This document shows positions 1 through 8,744 of a stretch of DNA of 47,268 bases, piece after piece. The translations under genes were made by a program, and so were the position numbers. The notes under the pieces were generated by a model. That model was not told the origin of the DNA. It worked only from the letters and a program-made list of their open reading frames with translations, and ran no database searches. Each line of letters begins with the position of its first letter. The stretch's first letter is position 1. Source of the stretch: an uncultured Muriicola sp. (GTDB lineage: Bacteria > Bacteroidota > Bacteroidia > Flavobacteriales > Flavobacteriaceae); contig NZ_CAMYKH010000005.1 in the NCBI RefSeq assembly GCF_947258935.1, forward strand, positions 16,846 through 64,113, given 5' to 3'.

Positions 1-671
1 GGAAAGTGCCTTTTTATCTCAGTCAGATCCTCATTAGTAATATATTCCGATCTGCTTCCGCGAAGAAAAAGTGTGGGTCCCACATACGTATCTGAACTGC
101 CTATAGATTCACCAATTTCTTCCATTCTTTCTGATAATACTTTCAGATTAAAACGAAATGCCAGGCGTCCTTTCTCTACCCAATGCAGATTTTTTAATAG
201 AAATTGCCGTATTCCCCAATCGTGCAAATGTTCTGCTAGAAGGAAATCGGCCTGACTTCTGGAAGTTATTTCATCCATTGGAAGCGCCGTTAGCGCCTCA
301 CTTATATACTGATGATGTGGCGGATAAAATTTTGGGGCGATATCTGCTACCATTAATTGCGTAAGACGTTCCGGAAATGTGCAGGCAAAGGTCATAGCTG
401 TTTTTCCTCCCATAGAATGTCCAAGAATACTTACCCGGGGTAGCGCATGATGCTCCAAATACCTTTTTAGATCTTCAGCTAAAATACTATAGTTAAAGTC
501 ATCGGACCAAAAGCTTCTTCCATGATTCCGCTGGTCTACAAGATGCACCTTGTAGCCATTTTTAGCATATTGGGTTCCCAGTGTTTTCCAATTGTCGGAC
601 ATTCCAAGAAAACCGTGCAAAATAATTAACGGATCGCCTTCTCCCAGGATGGTTGAATGTAATATGTTCAT
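1..671 (-). CDS. alpha/beta hydrolase (YbfF-like esterase), 3' end outside window
   Basis: Partial gene: the start is in the window but the frame stays open to base 1, giving 223 residues. The translation is a classic alpha/beta hydrolase. It has an early HGF oxyanion loop (residues 19-21), the strand-turn VDQRNHGRS (45-53), and the nucleophile elbow GHSMGG with Ser86. The motif set and the short lid match the YbfF / bromoperoxidase-like esterase group; the true substrate is unknown. The acid residue probably lies in or near LRGSRSEY (203-210), and the catalytic His lies outside the window. The ATG shares one base with the stop of pdxJ (TGATG), so the two genes are almost certainly translationally coupled. 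Confidence 0.85.
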   Translation of the reverse strand, partial: MNILHSTILGEGDPLIILHGFLGMSDNWKTLGTQYAKNGYKVHLVDQRNHGRSFWSDDFNYSILAEDLKRYLEHHALPRVSILGHSMGGKTAMTFACTFPERLTQLMVADIAPKFYPPHHQYISEALTALPMDEITSRSQADFLLAEHLHDWGIRQFLLKNLHWVEKGRLAFRFNLKVLSERMEEIGESIGSSDTYVGPTLFLRGSRSEYITNEDLTEIKRHF

Positions 672-1384
672 CACCTTAATCTGTGTATATACATGTTGAT
701 CACGTTTTCTAACCCGAGGTAGAGCGACTCACAAATAAGGGCATGGCCTATGGATACCTCCAAAAGTTGGGGAATTCCTTGATTAAAATAAGCGATGTTT
801 TCCAAACTTAGATCGTGTCCCGCATTGATCCCTAAGCCCAGGGAATAAGCTACTTTGGCAGCTTCTGCATAGGGTTGAATCGCCTTTTCCGGAGATTTCG
901 AATACATTTCCGCATATTGCTCTGTATAGAGTTCAATGCGATCTGTCCCTGTTTCGGCAGCACCTTCTATCATTTTTGGATCTGGGTCCACAAAAATGGA
1001 GGTACGGATGCCTTTGGCTTTAAAGGTACTGATCATTTCCTTCAACAGTTCCTTATGTGTTACTGTATCCCAACCGGCATTGGAAGTGATAGCATCTACT
1101 GCATCGGGCACCAGGGTTACCTGGGTGGGTTGCACCTCCAGAACCATTGTAGTGAAAGCGTCATTGGGATTTCCTTCTATATTAAATTCCGTTTTTAGAA
1201 TTTTTTTTAGGTCGTAGACGTCAGCATACCTGATATGTCGTTCATCGGGCCTGGGATGTACCGTTATTCCATGGGCTCCAAAATCTTCAATATCTGCGGC
1301 TACATTAAGAAGGTTAGGGACATTTCCACCTCTGGCATTCCTTAAGGTGGCTATTTTGTTGATATTTACGCTAAGTTTCGTCAT
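671..1384 (-). CDS. pdxJ: pyridoxine 5'-phosphate synthase
   Basis: PdxJ condenses 1-deoxyxylulose 5-phosphate with 3-amino-2-oxopropyl phosphate in the DXP-dependent route to vitamin B6. The protein begins [19 protein letters not shown] and carries the family signatures [16 protein letters not shown] and [10 protein letters not shown]. It is a TIM barrel of 237 residues, the normal size. I chose the ATG at 1384 rather than the in-frame ATG at 1414. The earlier start would add ten non-family residues and would fall on a TAnnTTTG-type promoter box at 1412-1419. The supply of PLP suits a window rich in PLP enzymes, but the neighbour link here is only to the downstream hydrolase, which overlaps by one base. 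Confidence 0.95.
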   Translation of the reverse strand: MTKLSVNINKIATLRNARGGNVPNLLNVAADIEDFGAHGITVHPRPDERHIRYADVYDLKKILKTEFNIEGNPNDAFTTMVLEVQPTQVTLVPDAVDAITSNAGWDTVTHKELLKEMISTFKAKGIRTSIFVDPDPKMIEGAAETGTDRIELYTEQYAEMYSKSPEKAIQPYAEAAKVAYSLGLGINAGHDLSLENIAYFNQGIPQLLEVSIGHALICESLYLGLENVINMYIHRLR

Positions 1385-1411
1385 TAGGACAGTATCATCG
1401 TTAAACAGCGG

Positions 1412-1419
1412 CAAAAATA
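1412..1419 (-). promoter_or_regulatory. pdxJ -7 promoter box (Bacteroidota type)
   Basis: On the minus strand this reads TATTTTTG, a match to the Bacteroidota -7 consensus TAnnTTTG, 28 bases upstream of the chosen pdxJ start. No clear -33 TTG at standard spacing was found. Confidence 0.5.
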
Positions 1420-1477
1420 CAAATTAGGCATGCCTTTTGATATTTTAAATTACTAATTTGCATTAATTTAAAACGCT

Positions 1478-2134
1478 ATGCTGATAGAATCTCATATTAT
1501 CCATACCATTCCGGTCTTCGATATCAAGGACAATCTGGAAGAGCCTATTCATTTTTTTAAGAATAGTATCTACTCCCACGTGGCCATTACCGAAGATCAG
1601 AAACTCCTGGGATTGCTTTCCGAAAATGACCTGGAGGCCTTCGAGAAAGAGAAAAGCATAGAAACTTTTAAAAGCAATCTGGAGTCTTTCTTTGCACATA
1701 AAACAACCTCCTGGCTCGATGTGTTGGAGATCTTCTCCCGTTACGAGGCAAATCTTGTGCCTGTTTTGGATGAAGAGGCCCATGTACTTGGATATTACGA
1801 CCTGAACGATATCGTTGGTGTGTTTATTGACACTCCCTTTTTTAAAGAACCAGGAGCTATAATAGTAGTGGCCAAAGGGATCAAGGACTATTCCTTTAGT
1901 GAGATCGCTCAGATAGTGGAAAGTAATAATACAAAACTGATAGGCGCTTTTATAACAGATTCAAGAAGCGAGGTAATACAGATCACTCTTAAGATCGGGA
2001 TCGACAATTTTAATGATGTGGTCAATACTTTTCGCCGCTATAACTATACCATCCTTTTTGGGAATAAGGATGATCAGTTCCTTGAGGATCTCAAAGAACG
2101 TTCAGATTATTTGGACAAATTTCTCAACGTATGA
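1478..2134 (+). CDS. CBS-domain protein with C-terminal ACT-like region (AcuB-like)
   Basis: This 218-residue soluble protein has two CBS repeats in roughly residues 1-120 (hydrophobic strands around HVAITEDQKLLGLLSENDL and LVPVLDEEAHVLGYYDLNDI). A ligand-binding ACT-like beta-alpha segment follows at about 127-200 (GAIIVVAKGIKDYSFSEI). CBS pairs normally bind adenine nucleotides or SAM and act as regulators. Its stop overlaps the start of NAD kinase by four bases (ATGA), so the two are made together. A role in sensing nucleotide or NAD status and tuning the kinase is an inference from that coupling; no catalytic motif is visible. Confidence 0.85.
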   Translation: MLIESHIIHTIPVFDIKDNLEEPIHFFKNSIYSHVAITEDQKLLGLLSENDLEAFEKEKSIETFKSNLESFFAHKTTSWLDVLEIFSRYEANLVPVLDEEAHVLGYYDLNDIVGVFIDTPFFKEPGAIIVVAKGIKDYSFSEIAQIVESNNTKLIGAFITDSRSEVIQITLKIGIDNFNDVVNTFRRYNYTILFGNKDDQFLEDLKERSDYLDKFLNV

Positions 2135-3012
2135 AGATCGCCATTTATGGACAGTCTTACCAGGACAACGCGCTCAAGTATGTCTTTGAGCTACTGGAAG
2201 AACTTGCCAAAATGGAAGCTACGGTCGTTATTGAAGAGGAATTTTATGGGCTTATTTCTGCAAAAAGACCTAATCCTACATACTTAACTTTTGATCATAA
2301 TACCGGGCTAGATGCTAACTTTGATCTCTTTGTTAGCTTCGGCGGTGATGGTACCATTTTACGCGCTGTGACCTTTGTGGGGGATCTGGGTATACCAATA
2401 GTTGGTATCAATACAGGCCGTTTGGGCTTTCTTTCAACCTATAAGAAAGAAGAAGTGCGGAATATGATGCAAGCCTTTATTTCGGGAGACTATACCGTGG
2501 TTGAACGAAGCCTGGTCTCTATTCTTGCAAGCCCTGAGATCGAAGAATTTAAAGGACAGAATTTTGCCCTGAACGAAGTAACGGTGAGCCGAAAGGATAC
2601 TACTTCCATGATCACCGTTGAAACACATTTAAATGACGAATACCTTACCTCTTATTGGGCAGACGGACTGATCATTTCAACGCCCACGGGTTCTACAGGG
2701 TATTCTTTGAGTTGCGGTGGTCCTGTGATAACACCAACTGCACAATCTCTGGTCATTACTCCAATTGCACCACATAATCTTAATGCCAGACCACTCGTAA
2801 TTTCAGATGATACAGTGATTCGGATCAAGGTTTCGGGAAGGGAAGATAAGCATATGGTTTCCCTGGACTCACGCCTGGCCAGTATTGCTAACGGAAAGGA
2901 GCTGGTTGTACAAAAGGCCGACTTCACTATTAAAATGATTGAGTACGCTTCAGAAAGTTTTTTGAAGACCATCCGGAACAAATTATTATGGGGGCAAGAC
3001 AAACGCAATTGA
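2131..3012 (+). CDS. nadK: NAD kinase
   Basis: NadK phosphorylates NAD to NADP using ATP or polyphosphate. The 293-residue protein carries the diagnostic GGDGT motif at 71-75, the NTGRLGFL block after it, and the glycine-rich TPTGSTGYSLSCGGP motif that binds NAD. Length and order match the family. It is translationally coupled to the upstream CBS protein through an ATGA overlap. About 110 bases separate its stop from the chosen start of the following DUF6089 gene, which has its own promoter box. Confidence 0.95.
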   Translation: MKIAIYGQSYQDNALKYVFELLEELAKMEATVVIEEEFYGLISAKRPNPTYLTFDHNTGLDANFDLFVSFGGDGTILRAVTFVGDLGIPIVGINTGRLGFLSTYKKEEVRNMMQAFISGDYTVVERSLVSILASPEIEEFKGQNFALNEVTVSRKDTTSMITVETHLNDEYLTSYWADGLIISTPTGSTGYSLSCGGPVITPTAQSLVITPIAPHNLNARPLVISDDTVIRIKVSGREDKHMVSLDSRLASIANGKELVVQKADFTIKMIEYASESFLKTIRNKLLWGQDKRN

Positions 3013-3098
3013 TGCCTGAAACAATAAATGCCATAAAAGCTTGTTAATCAAGAAAACGAAAGATCTTGAGTTTACATCCCCTAAAAGTCATAAAGGAG

Positions 3099-3106
3099 TA
3101 TATTTG
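3099..3106 (+). promoter_or_regulatory. -7 promoter box of the envelope gene cluster
   Basis: TATATTTG matches the Bacteroidota -7 consensus TAnnTTTG and sits 17 bases before the ATG at 3123. It also argues against the alternative upstream TTG start at 3066. Confidence 0.5.
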
Positions 3107-3122
3107 CACACTTTTTAAGTCC

Positions 3123-3809
3123 ATGAAAACTGTAGTACTAATACTCTTAACCCTTATTGTTACGGAGACCTGGGGCCAAACCTATGAGGTTGGTCTTATG
3201 GCCGGGGGTATTAATAATATTGGTGATGTAGGCAGCATGAACTTTATTTCTCCAACAGGGCCGGCATTTGGCGGGGTTTTTAAATGGAATAAAAGCAAAC
3301 GTTATGCCTGGCGGGCAAGTGTTTTGTACGGCAATTTTACGGCAGACGATGCAAAGTCGGGTATTGCTTCAAGACAGCAAAGAGGGTATACACTAGATCA
3401 TACCATCTTTGAAACCTCAGCAGGGCTTGAGTTTAATTTTGTGGAATACAATTTACATTCTCTTTCACAGGCCTTCACACCCTATCTATATACGGGAATT
3501 ACGTATTTTCGTTATGATTTTAATTATTTTGATGCTGGTGCATTGCAAGAAACAGGTCAGAAGGAAGGCGCATTTGCTATCCCAATGACTATTGGCGCCA
3601 AACTTAGGATCAATCGGTTCTTTATCGTGGGTGCAGAAATAGGAGCGCGGTACACCTTTACAGATAACCTGGATGCTAGTAATCCTGAGGGATCAAATTT
3701 TGAACAATTTCGTTTTGGCAATATATTAAGTGACGATTGGTACGTATTTTCAGGCATAACCTTTACCTATACCTTTGGAAGGATAGTCTGCTCCGATTGT
3801 TTTGAGTAA
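3123..3809 (+). CDS. DUF6089 family outer-membrane beta-barrel protein
   Basis: A 228-residue secreted protein. The N-terminus is a signal peptide (KTVVLILLTLIVTETWGQ) followed by alternating aromatic/polar strands typical of an outer-membrane barrel (for example YEVGLMAGGINNIGDVG and YLYTGITYFRYDF). This is the DUF6089 family, usually found immediately upstream of uppS-bamA in Flavobacteriia, as here. The start at 3123 is chosen because it opens the signal peptide and lies just after the TATATTTG box. The protein ends in two cysteines (VCSDCFE). Its biochemical role is unknown; the context suggests an envelope-assembly accessory. Confidence 0.85.
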   Translation: MKTVVLILLTLIVTETWGQTYEVGLMAGGINNIGDVGSMNFISPTGPAFGGVFKWNKSKRYAWRASVLYGNFTADDAKSGIASRQQRGYTLDHTIFETSAGLEFNFVEYNLHSLSQAFTPYLYTGITYFRYDFNYFDAGALQETGQKEGAFAIPMTIGAKLRINRFFIVGAEIGARYTFTDNLDASNPEGSNFEQFRFGNILSDDWYVFSGITFTYTFGRIVCSDCFE

Positions 3810-3817
3810 GTTATAGA

Positions 3818-4558
3818 ATGGACACTATAGAATCACTAAAATCGGGTTCATTACCCAGACATCTGGCTATCATTATGGATGGCAATGGCAGATGGGCCAA
3901 ACAACGTGGGAAACTCAGGATTTTTGGACATGAAAATGGGGTTAAGGCGGTAAGGGAAACTGTAGAGAACTCCGCAAAATTAGGTATAGAATTCCTGACC
4001 TTGTACGCCTTTTCTACTGAGAATTGGAAACGACCTAAGATAGAAGTAGATACCCTTATGAAATTATTGGTCTCTTCTTTAAAAAAGGAACTCAAGACGC
4101 TACACAAGAATAATATTAAGCTCAATGCCATTGGGAACATAGATTCTTTGCCTTCTAAGGCCTATACCGAATTAAAAGAGGTGATCGAAAAGACTTCGAA
4201 GAATAATGGAATGGTTCTTACCCTTGCTTTGAGTTATGGAGCTCGTGAAGAAATAAAGCACGCGATTCAGGAAATAAGTCTCAAAGTTAAAAATAATATA
4301 ATTTCGCCCGAGAATATTGATGATACCATTATAAATAGCCATCTTTACACGCATAATTTGCCAGACGTAGACTTGCTTGTTCGAACCAGTGGTGAACATC
4401 GAATAAGCAATTTTTTACTTTGGCAGATAGCCTATGCCGAATTGTATTTTATGGATGTCTTTTGGCCCGATTTCCGGGAGCAGCATCTGGCAGAAGCAAT
4501 AAAGAATTACCAGAACAGAGAACGACGATTTGGAAAAACAAGCGAACAACTTAACTAG
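3818..4558 (+). CDS. uppS: isoprenyl transferase (undecaprenyl diphosphate synthase)
   Basis: UppS adds isopentenyl units to farnesyl diphosphate to make the C55 lipid carrier for peptidoglycan and other surface polymers. The catalytic signature IIMDGNGRWAKQRG lies at 18-31 with the metal-binding Asp at residue 21. The C-terminal substrate loop RTSGEHRISNFLLWQ and the PDFREQHL tail are both present. Length (246) is normal. It begins 8 bases after the DUF6089 stop, and the bamA start lies 4 bases after its own stop, so it belongs to the envelope operon. Confidence 0.95.
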   Translation: MDTIESLKSGSLPRHLAIIMDGNGRWAKQRGKLRIFGHENGVKAVRETVENSAKLGIEFLTLYAFSTENWKRPKIEVDTLMKLLVSSLKKELKTLHKNNIKLNAIGNIDSLPSKAYTELKEVIEKTSKNNGMVLTLALSYGAREEIKHAIQEISLKVKNNIISPENIDDTIINSHLYTHNLPDVDLLVRTSGEHRISNFLLWQIAYAELYFMDVFWPDFREQHLAEAIKNYQNRERRFGKTSEQLN

Positions 4559-4562
4559 CAGT

Positions 4563-7184
4563 ATGAATCGATTCATATTGCTTAACCTCCTTGCAACCCT
4601 CCTTTTATTTATAAGTACCAGTACTGCCTTATCACAGGAAATTCCCTATGATAATGGAAAAAGGTATATCCTAAAGAAATTGGAGGTTTCGGGTTTGCAG
4701 AGTTATAATGAACAAACCGTAAAGACCTATACAGGGTTACGTGAAGGACAGGTTATTACCGTTCCTGGCGATCAGATCAGCGATGTTCTTAAGAAATTAT
4801 GGGGACTGGAATTGTTTAGCGATATCTCCTTTTACATTACCAACATAGAAGGGGAAGACATTTATCTGGAGCTCAACATTAAAGAAAGACCCACCTTATC
4901 TAAAGTGACCATCTACGGTGTAAAAAAACGTAAAGTAGATGAGATCATCAAGGATACTGATCTAAAGAAGGGAAAGAAGATAACTGAAAGTCTTATTTCC
5001 AATACTAAAAACTACCTCCAGAATAAATACAAGAAGCAAGGCTATCTCAATGCCAAAGCTACGATAGCCACAGCCAGGGATACTTCAGAGACCAATGCAG
5101 AAAGCATTGTCATCAACGTAAGTAAAGGCAACAAGGTTAAAATAGATGATATTGTCTTTGATGGAAACACGGAGTTATCGAACTCACAGTTACGAAAGTC
5201 CTTAAAAAATACCAAGCGTAAAAAGCTGGGTAGGTTTTGGAAGAAATCAAAATACATTCCGGAAGATTACAAGGAGGATCTAGCTTCTTTGATAGACAAA
5301 TACGCTGAGAATGGATTTCGTGATGCCCGTGTTCTTTCGGATACTATTACCAAGGTGAATGATGAAAACATCAAGATCACCATTAAAGTTGAGGAAGGCA
5401 ATAAATACTATTTCGGGGATATCAACTTTGTGGGGAACTCTGTCTATACAGACAGACAGCTTTCGCAGGTCTTAGGGATTAAGAAGGGCGCCACCTACAA
5501 TGGGGTACTCCTAAGGGAGCGTATTGCTGATAATAGCAAACCAGATGCAGACGATCTAACTAATTTGTATCAGAACAATGGGTATTTGTTTTCACAGATA
5601 AATCCGGTTGAGGTCTCAGCAGAGAATGATACGATTAATTTTGAGATCCGCATCATTGAAGGAAAAGAGACCTTTTTAAACCATGTAACAGTTACAGGGA
5701 ACGATAAGACCAATGATCATGTGATCTTTAGGGAGATCAGAACACGACCCGGCCAAAAATACAGCAAAGAGAATATTATTAGAAGTGTACGAGAACTTGG
5801 GCAATTGGGCTTTTTTGATGCAGAACAAATAGCACCGGACATTCAGAACCCGGATCCGAATTCGGGGACCGTAGATCTCGCATACAGCCTGGTTGAATCG
5901 GGGTCTAGCCAGATAGAATTGCAGGGAGGTTATGGCGGTGGCGGATTTATTGGTACCCTGGGGCTATCTTTTAGCAATTTCTCTATTCAGAACTTATTTA
6001 ATGGGAAGGCGTATAAACCGGTTCCCATGGGAGACGGTCAAACCTTTGCCCTCAGGCTACAGGCAAGTAGGACGTTCCGGGTATACAGTTTAAACTTTTC
6101 AGAGCCCTGGTTGGGAGGGAAAAAACCGGTGCGGTTTAATCTATCACTATCAAGAACACAACAATTCCTTGCTTCTTTCGGGAGTAATGGAAGGGTAGAA
6201 GTAGATAAGAATCAGCAATTTGCTATTACCGGCGTTTCTTTAGGTTTGGCAAAGCGAGTACAATGGCCAGATGATTTCTTTACAATCTCTCACTCCCTGA
6301 GTTATCAATTATACGATTTTAAGAATTATAGAACCGGCTTGTTCAATTTTGGAAATGGGCAATCTAATTCTCTTGCATACACTTTTGGGATCTCAAGATC
6401 ATCGGCCGGACCCGGACGTATATATCCGATCACGGGCTCTATTTTTGAAATAACGGCCAAATTCACTCCTCCGTATTCCTTATTTAGTGATAAGGACTTT
6501 GCCTCTTTAAAAGATCGAAGTGAAGAACTCACTGAATTACAAACAGAGAGACGTAGTGCTGGTAGTACCTTAACCACCTCAGAACTCAATGAGCTTGAAA
6601 ATGTGGATCAGGAACGATTCCGATGGCTGGAGTATTACAAGATTAAATTTAAGGGAGACTGGTATACTAGATTGGTAGAGAAGCTGGTTCTCCGTACCAA
6701 TGTAGAATTCGGGTTCCTCGGGAATTACAACAGTGATGTAGGGGAAGTTCCTTTTGAGCGATTTTTCTTAGGGGGCGATGGCCTGGGTAGAAACTTTACC
6801 CTGGATGGTAGGGAAACCATACAGTTAAGAGGATACGAGAATAATTCACTTACCCCTGTAGACCCAATAACCTTTGCACAAGAAGGGGGAATTGTATACA
6901 ATAAGTTTTCCCTGGAACTTAGGTATCCGCTTACATTAAAACCATCGGCTTCCATTTATGGACTTACTTTTTTAGAGGCTGGAAACTCTTTTAACAATTT
7001 TAATGAGTTTAATCCGTTTCAACTAAAAAGATCGGCCGGAGTGGGCTTGCGCATTTTTATGCCTGCCTTTGGTTTGTTGGGGATAGATTTTGGCTACGGA
7101 TTTGATGAGGATCTAAGACCGCAATCTGCGGGGAATGGTCCAAGTGGTTGGCAAACACATTTTATCATAGGACAGCAATTCTAG
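4563..7184 (+). CDS. bamA: outer membrane protein assembly factor BamA
   Basis: BamA inserts beta-barrel proteins into the outer membrane. The 873-residue product has a signal peptide (NRFILLNLLATLLLFISTSTALSQ), a series of POTRA repeats over about residues 30-430 (each closing with blocks such as NIKERPTLSKVTIYGV and FVGNSVYTDRQLSQVLGI), then a surface-antigen barrel that ends in a terminal Phe (GQQF), the usual sorting signal. A VRFN/RxRGY-type region (IQLRGYENNSL) is visible. The start at 4563 is preferred over the in-frame ATG at 4530 inside uppS because it opens the signal peptide. Confidence 0.95.
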   Translation: MNRFILLNLLATLLLFISTSTALSQEIPYDNGKRYILKKLEVSGLQSYNEQTVKTYTGLREGQVITVPGDQISDVLKKLWGLELFSDISFYITNIEGEDIYLELNIKERPTLSKVTIYGVKKRKVDEIIKDTDLKKGKKITESLISNTKNYLQNKYKKQGYLNAKATIATARDTSETNAESIVINVSKGNKVKIDDIVFDGNTELSNSQLRKSLKNTKRKKLGRFWKKSKYIPEDYKEDLASLIDKYAENGFRDARVLSDTITKVNDENIKITIKVEEGNKYYFGDINFVGNSVYTDRQLSQVLGIKKGATYNGVLLRERIADNSKPDADDLTNLYQNNGYLFSQINPVEVSAENDTINFEIRIIEGKETFLNHVTVTGNDKTNDHVIFREIRTRPGQKYSKENIIRSVRELGQLGFFDAEQIAPDIQNPDPNSGTVDLAYSLVESGSSQIELQGGYGGGGFIGTLGLSFSNFSIQNLFNGKAYKPVPMGDGQTFALRLQASRTFRVYSLNFSEPWLGGKKPVRFNLSLSRTQQFLASFGSNGRVEVDKNQQFAITGVSLGLAKRVQWPDDFFTISHSLSYQLYDFKNYRTGLFNFGNGQSNSLAYTFGISRSSAGPGRIYPITGSIFEITAKFTPPYSLFSDKDFASLKDRSEELTELQTERRSAGSTLTTSELNELENVDQERFRWLEYYKIKFKGDWYTRLVEKLVLRTNVEFGFLGNYNSDVGEVPFERFFLGGDGLGRNFTLDGRETIQLRGYENNSLTPVDPITFAQEGGIVYNKFSLELRYPLTLKPSASIYGLTFLEAGNSFNNFNEFNPFQLKRSAGVGLRIFMPAFGLLGIDFGYGFDEDLRPQSAGNGPSGWQTHFIIGQQF

Positions 7185-7238
7185 AGACTATAGACTTCCC
7201 AAACAAAAAAGGTAAATCGCTCATACTAAAAGTTTTAG

Positions 7239-7246
7239 TAATTTTG
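7239..7246 (+). promoter_or_regulatory. -7 promoter box before the OmpH-like genes
   Basis: TAATTTTG matches TAnnTTTG, 35 bases before the first ompH-like start. It would allow the two chaperone genes to be transcribed separately from bamA. No -33 TTG at standard spacing. Confidence 0.45.
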
Positions 7247-7280
7247 GCACGATATTTTCTATGTACTAAATCGAAGTAGG

Positions 7281-8117
7281 ATGAAAACAAACGTTCTTTT
7301 AATTATCATGGCATTTCTGACCACTTTCGCAACTTTTTCACAAAGGGGCGTTCGTATAGGATATGTGGACATGGAATATATCCTGGAAAATGTAGAGGAA
7401 TACAGAGAGGCCAATGAACAGCTGGAGATTAAAGTACAGCGATGGAAATTGGAAATAGAGGAAAAACAGGGAGTGGTAGATCAGATGAAGAAAGACCTGA
7501 TGGCTGAAAAAGTATTGCTTACAGACGAATTGATCGCCGAGCGTACTGAAGAGATCCAGATCCTTGAAAAGGAGATGCTAGAATACCAGCAAGACCGGTT
7601 TGGTCCCAACGGTGATCTGGTCCTACAAAAGAGAAGGTTGATACAACCAATCCAGGACCAGGTATTCAATGAAGTACAGGCCATTGGAGCGAATAAAAAG
7701 TACGATTTTATTTTTGATAAATCGGCGGATGTCGTAATGTTGTACTCCGAAAAAAGGCACGATATCAGTGAATTAGTATTGAGAGGTATTGCCAGGACCC
7801 GGAGAGTTAGTAAGCCTTCCAAGGCGGCAGAGAAAGCCAGATTAACGGCCTTTGAAAATGAGGCTGAGGCAGAAGAAGCGGAGATGACGGACGCCTTAAA
7901 AGAGCGTTTAGAGAAAGCCCAGGAAGCGGAAGATACGAGACAAAAGACAGTAGAAGAGAAAAGGGCCGAAACATTAAAATTGCGAGAAGAACGCAAGCAG
8001 GCTTACGAAGCACGAAGGAAAAAATTACTGGAAGAAAGAGAAGCAAAACGCAAAGAGAAAGAAGACGAAAGAAAAAAGCAAACCGAAAAGAAAAAAGATT
8101 CGGTAGATCAAAAATAA
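7281..8117 (+). CDS. OmpH/Skp-family periplasmic chaperone with long charged tail
   Basis: This 278-residue protein starts with a signal peptide (KTNVLLIIMAFLTTFATFSQ) and the Skp/OmpH entry strand RIGYVDMEYILENVEEY. It continues as a long coiled coil (about 40-110). The tail half-strand KYDFIFDKSADVVMLYS is the standard OmpH C-terminal strand. Skp relatives usually end about there (160-190 residues). This one adds roughly 100 residues of almost pure Lys/Glu/Arg/Ala helix (about 180-278). Position between bamA and a second, ordinary OmpH gene supports a role in escorting outer-membrane proteins. The function of the tail is unknown. Confidence 0.88.
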   Translation: MKTNVLLIIMAFLTTFATFSQRGVRIGYVDMEYILENVEEYREANEQLEIKVQRWKLEIEEKQGVVDQMKKDLMAEKVLLTDELIAERTEEIQILEKEMLEYQQDRFGPNGDLVLQKRRLIQPIQDQVFNEVQAIGANKKYDFIFDKSADVVMLYSEKRHDISELVLRGIARTRRVSKPSKAAEKARLTAFENEAEAEEAEMTDALKERLEKAQEAEDTRQKTVEEKRAETLKLREERKQAYEARRKKLLEEREAKRKEKEDERKKQTEKKKDSVDQK

Positions 8118-8154
8118 AATTCAATAATAACACTCAAATAGTAAATTTAACATC

Positions 8155-8664
8155 ATGAAACACTTGAAGAAAGTAGCAGTAGCTATCGTATTGTTTGTTG
8201 CAGCTACAGGGTTTGTAAACGCACAAAGTACACTTGCACACATCAATGTAACAGATCTTTTGTCCGAAATGCCTGAGATGAAATCAGCACAAGCGGAACT
8301 TAAGAAATTACAGGAAACTTATAAGGCCGATATTGAAAGCTCTATGACAGAGTTGCGTAATAAGTATACACAATATCAAAGTGAAGCTTCCGCAAAGACA
8401 AAAGAGGAAAATGAAAAAAGAGCAGTAGAACTTCAGGGTTTTGAAAGAAATATTGGAGAAGCTCAGCAAGTAGCCCAACAAGAATTGGCTAAGAAACAAG
8501 CAGAGCTATTTCAACCTATTTCAGAAAAGGCCATGGCAGCCATTGAAAAGGTTGCAGCTGCACAAGGAATAGCTTACGTGATGGATTCTACCCAGGGTGG
8601 TGGAGTTATCGTAGCAAAAGGAAAAGACCTTCTGCCGGAAGTTAAAAAGGAATTAGGGTTTTAA
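8155..8664 (+). CDS. OmpH/Skp-family periplasmic chaperone
   Basis: A normal-length (169 residues) Skp homologue with a signal peptide (KHLKKVAVAIVLFVAATGFVNAQ), the entry strand LAHINVTDLLSEMPEM, a coiled-coil prong (about 45-120) and the closing strand IAYVMDSTQGGGVIVAKG. It follows the long-tailed paralogue by 37 bases and is closed by a strong terminator, so it is probably the last gene of the envelope operon. It is expected to hold unfolded outer-membrane proteins in the periplasm for BamA. Confidence 0.9.
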   Translation: MKHLKKVAVAIVLFVAATGFVNAQSTLAHINVTDLLSEMPEMKSAQAELKKLQETYKADIESSMTELRNKYTQYQSEASAKTKEENEKRAVELQGFERNIGEAQQVAQQELAKKQAELFQPISEKAMAAIEKVAAAQGIAYVMDSTQGGGVIVAKGKDLLPEVKKELGF

Positions 8665-8680
8665 TAGTAACTAAACCTTT

Positions 8681-8712
8681 AAAAAACCGTCCTCAAAAGG
8701 GACGGTTTTTTT
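8681..8712 (+). terminator. intrinsic terminator after the ompH-like genes
   Basis: An inverted repeat pairs ACCGTCC (8686-8692) with GGACGGT (8700-8706) around a 7-base loop, flanked by an A-run and followed by seven T. It ends the bamA/ompH transcription unit. Confidence 0.85.
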
Positions 8713-8744
8713 ATTTTTACAAGAACCATATTTAAAACCAGGCG

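Noticed and set aside
3066-3122. TTG-started N-terminal extension of the DUF6089 protein
   Set aside because: It would lie across the TATATTTG promoter box and hide the signal peptide.
7481-7996. A 171-codon minus-strand frame under the first ompH-like gene
   Set aside because: It mirrors the codon periodicity of a coding strand rich in Lys/Glu codons, giving a Ser/Phe-rich translation with no family motif.
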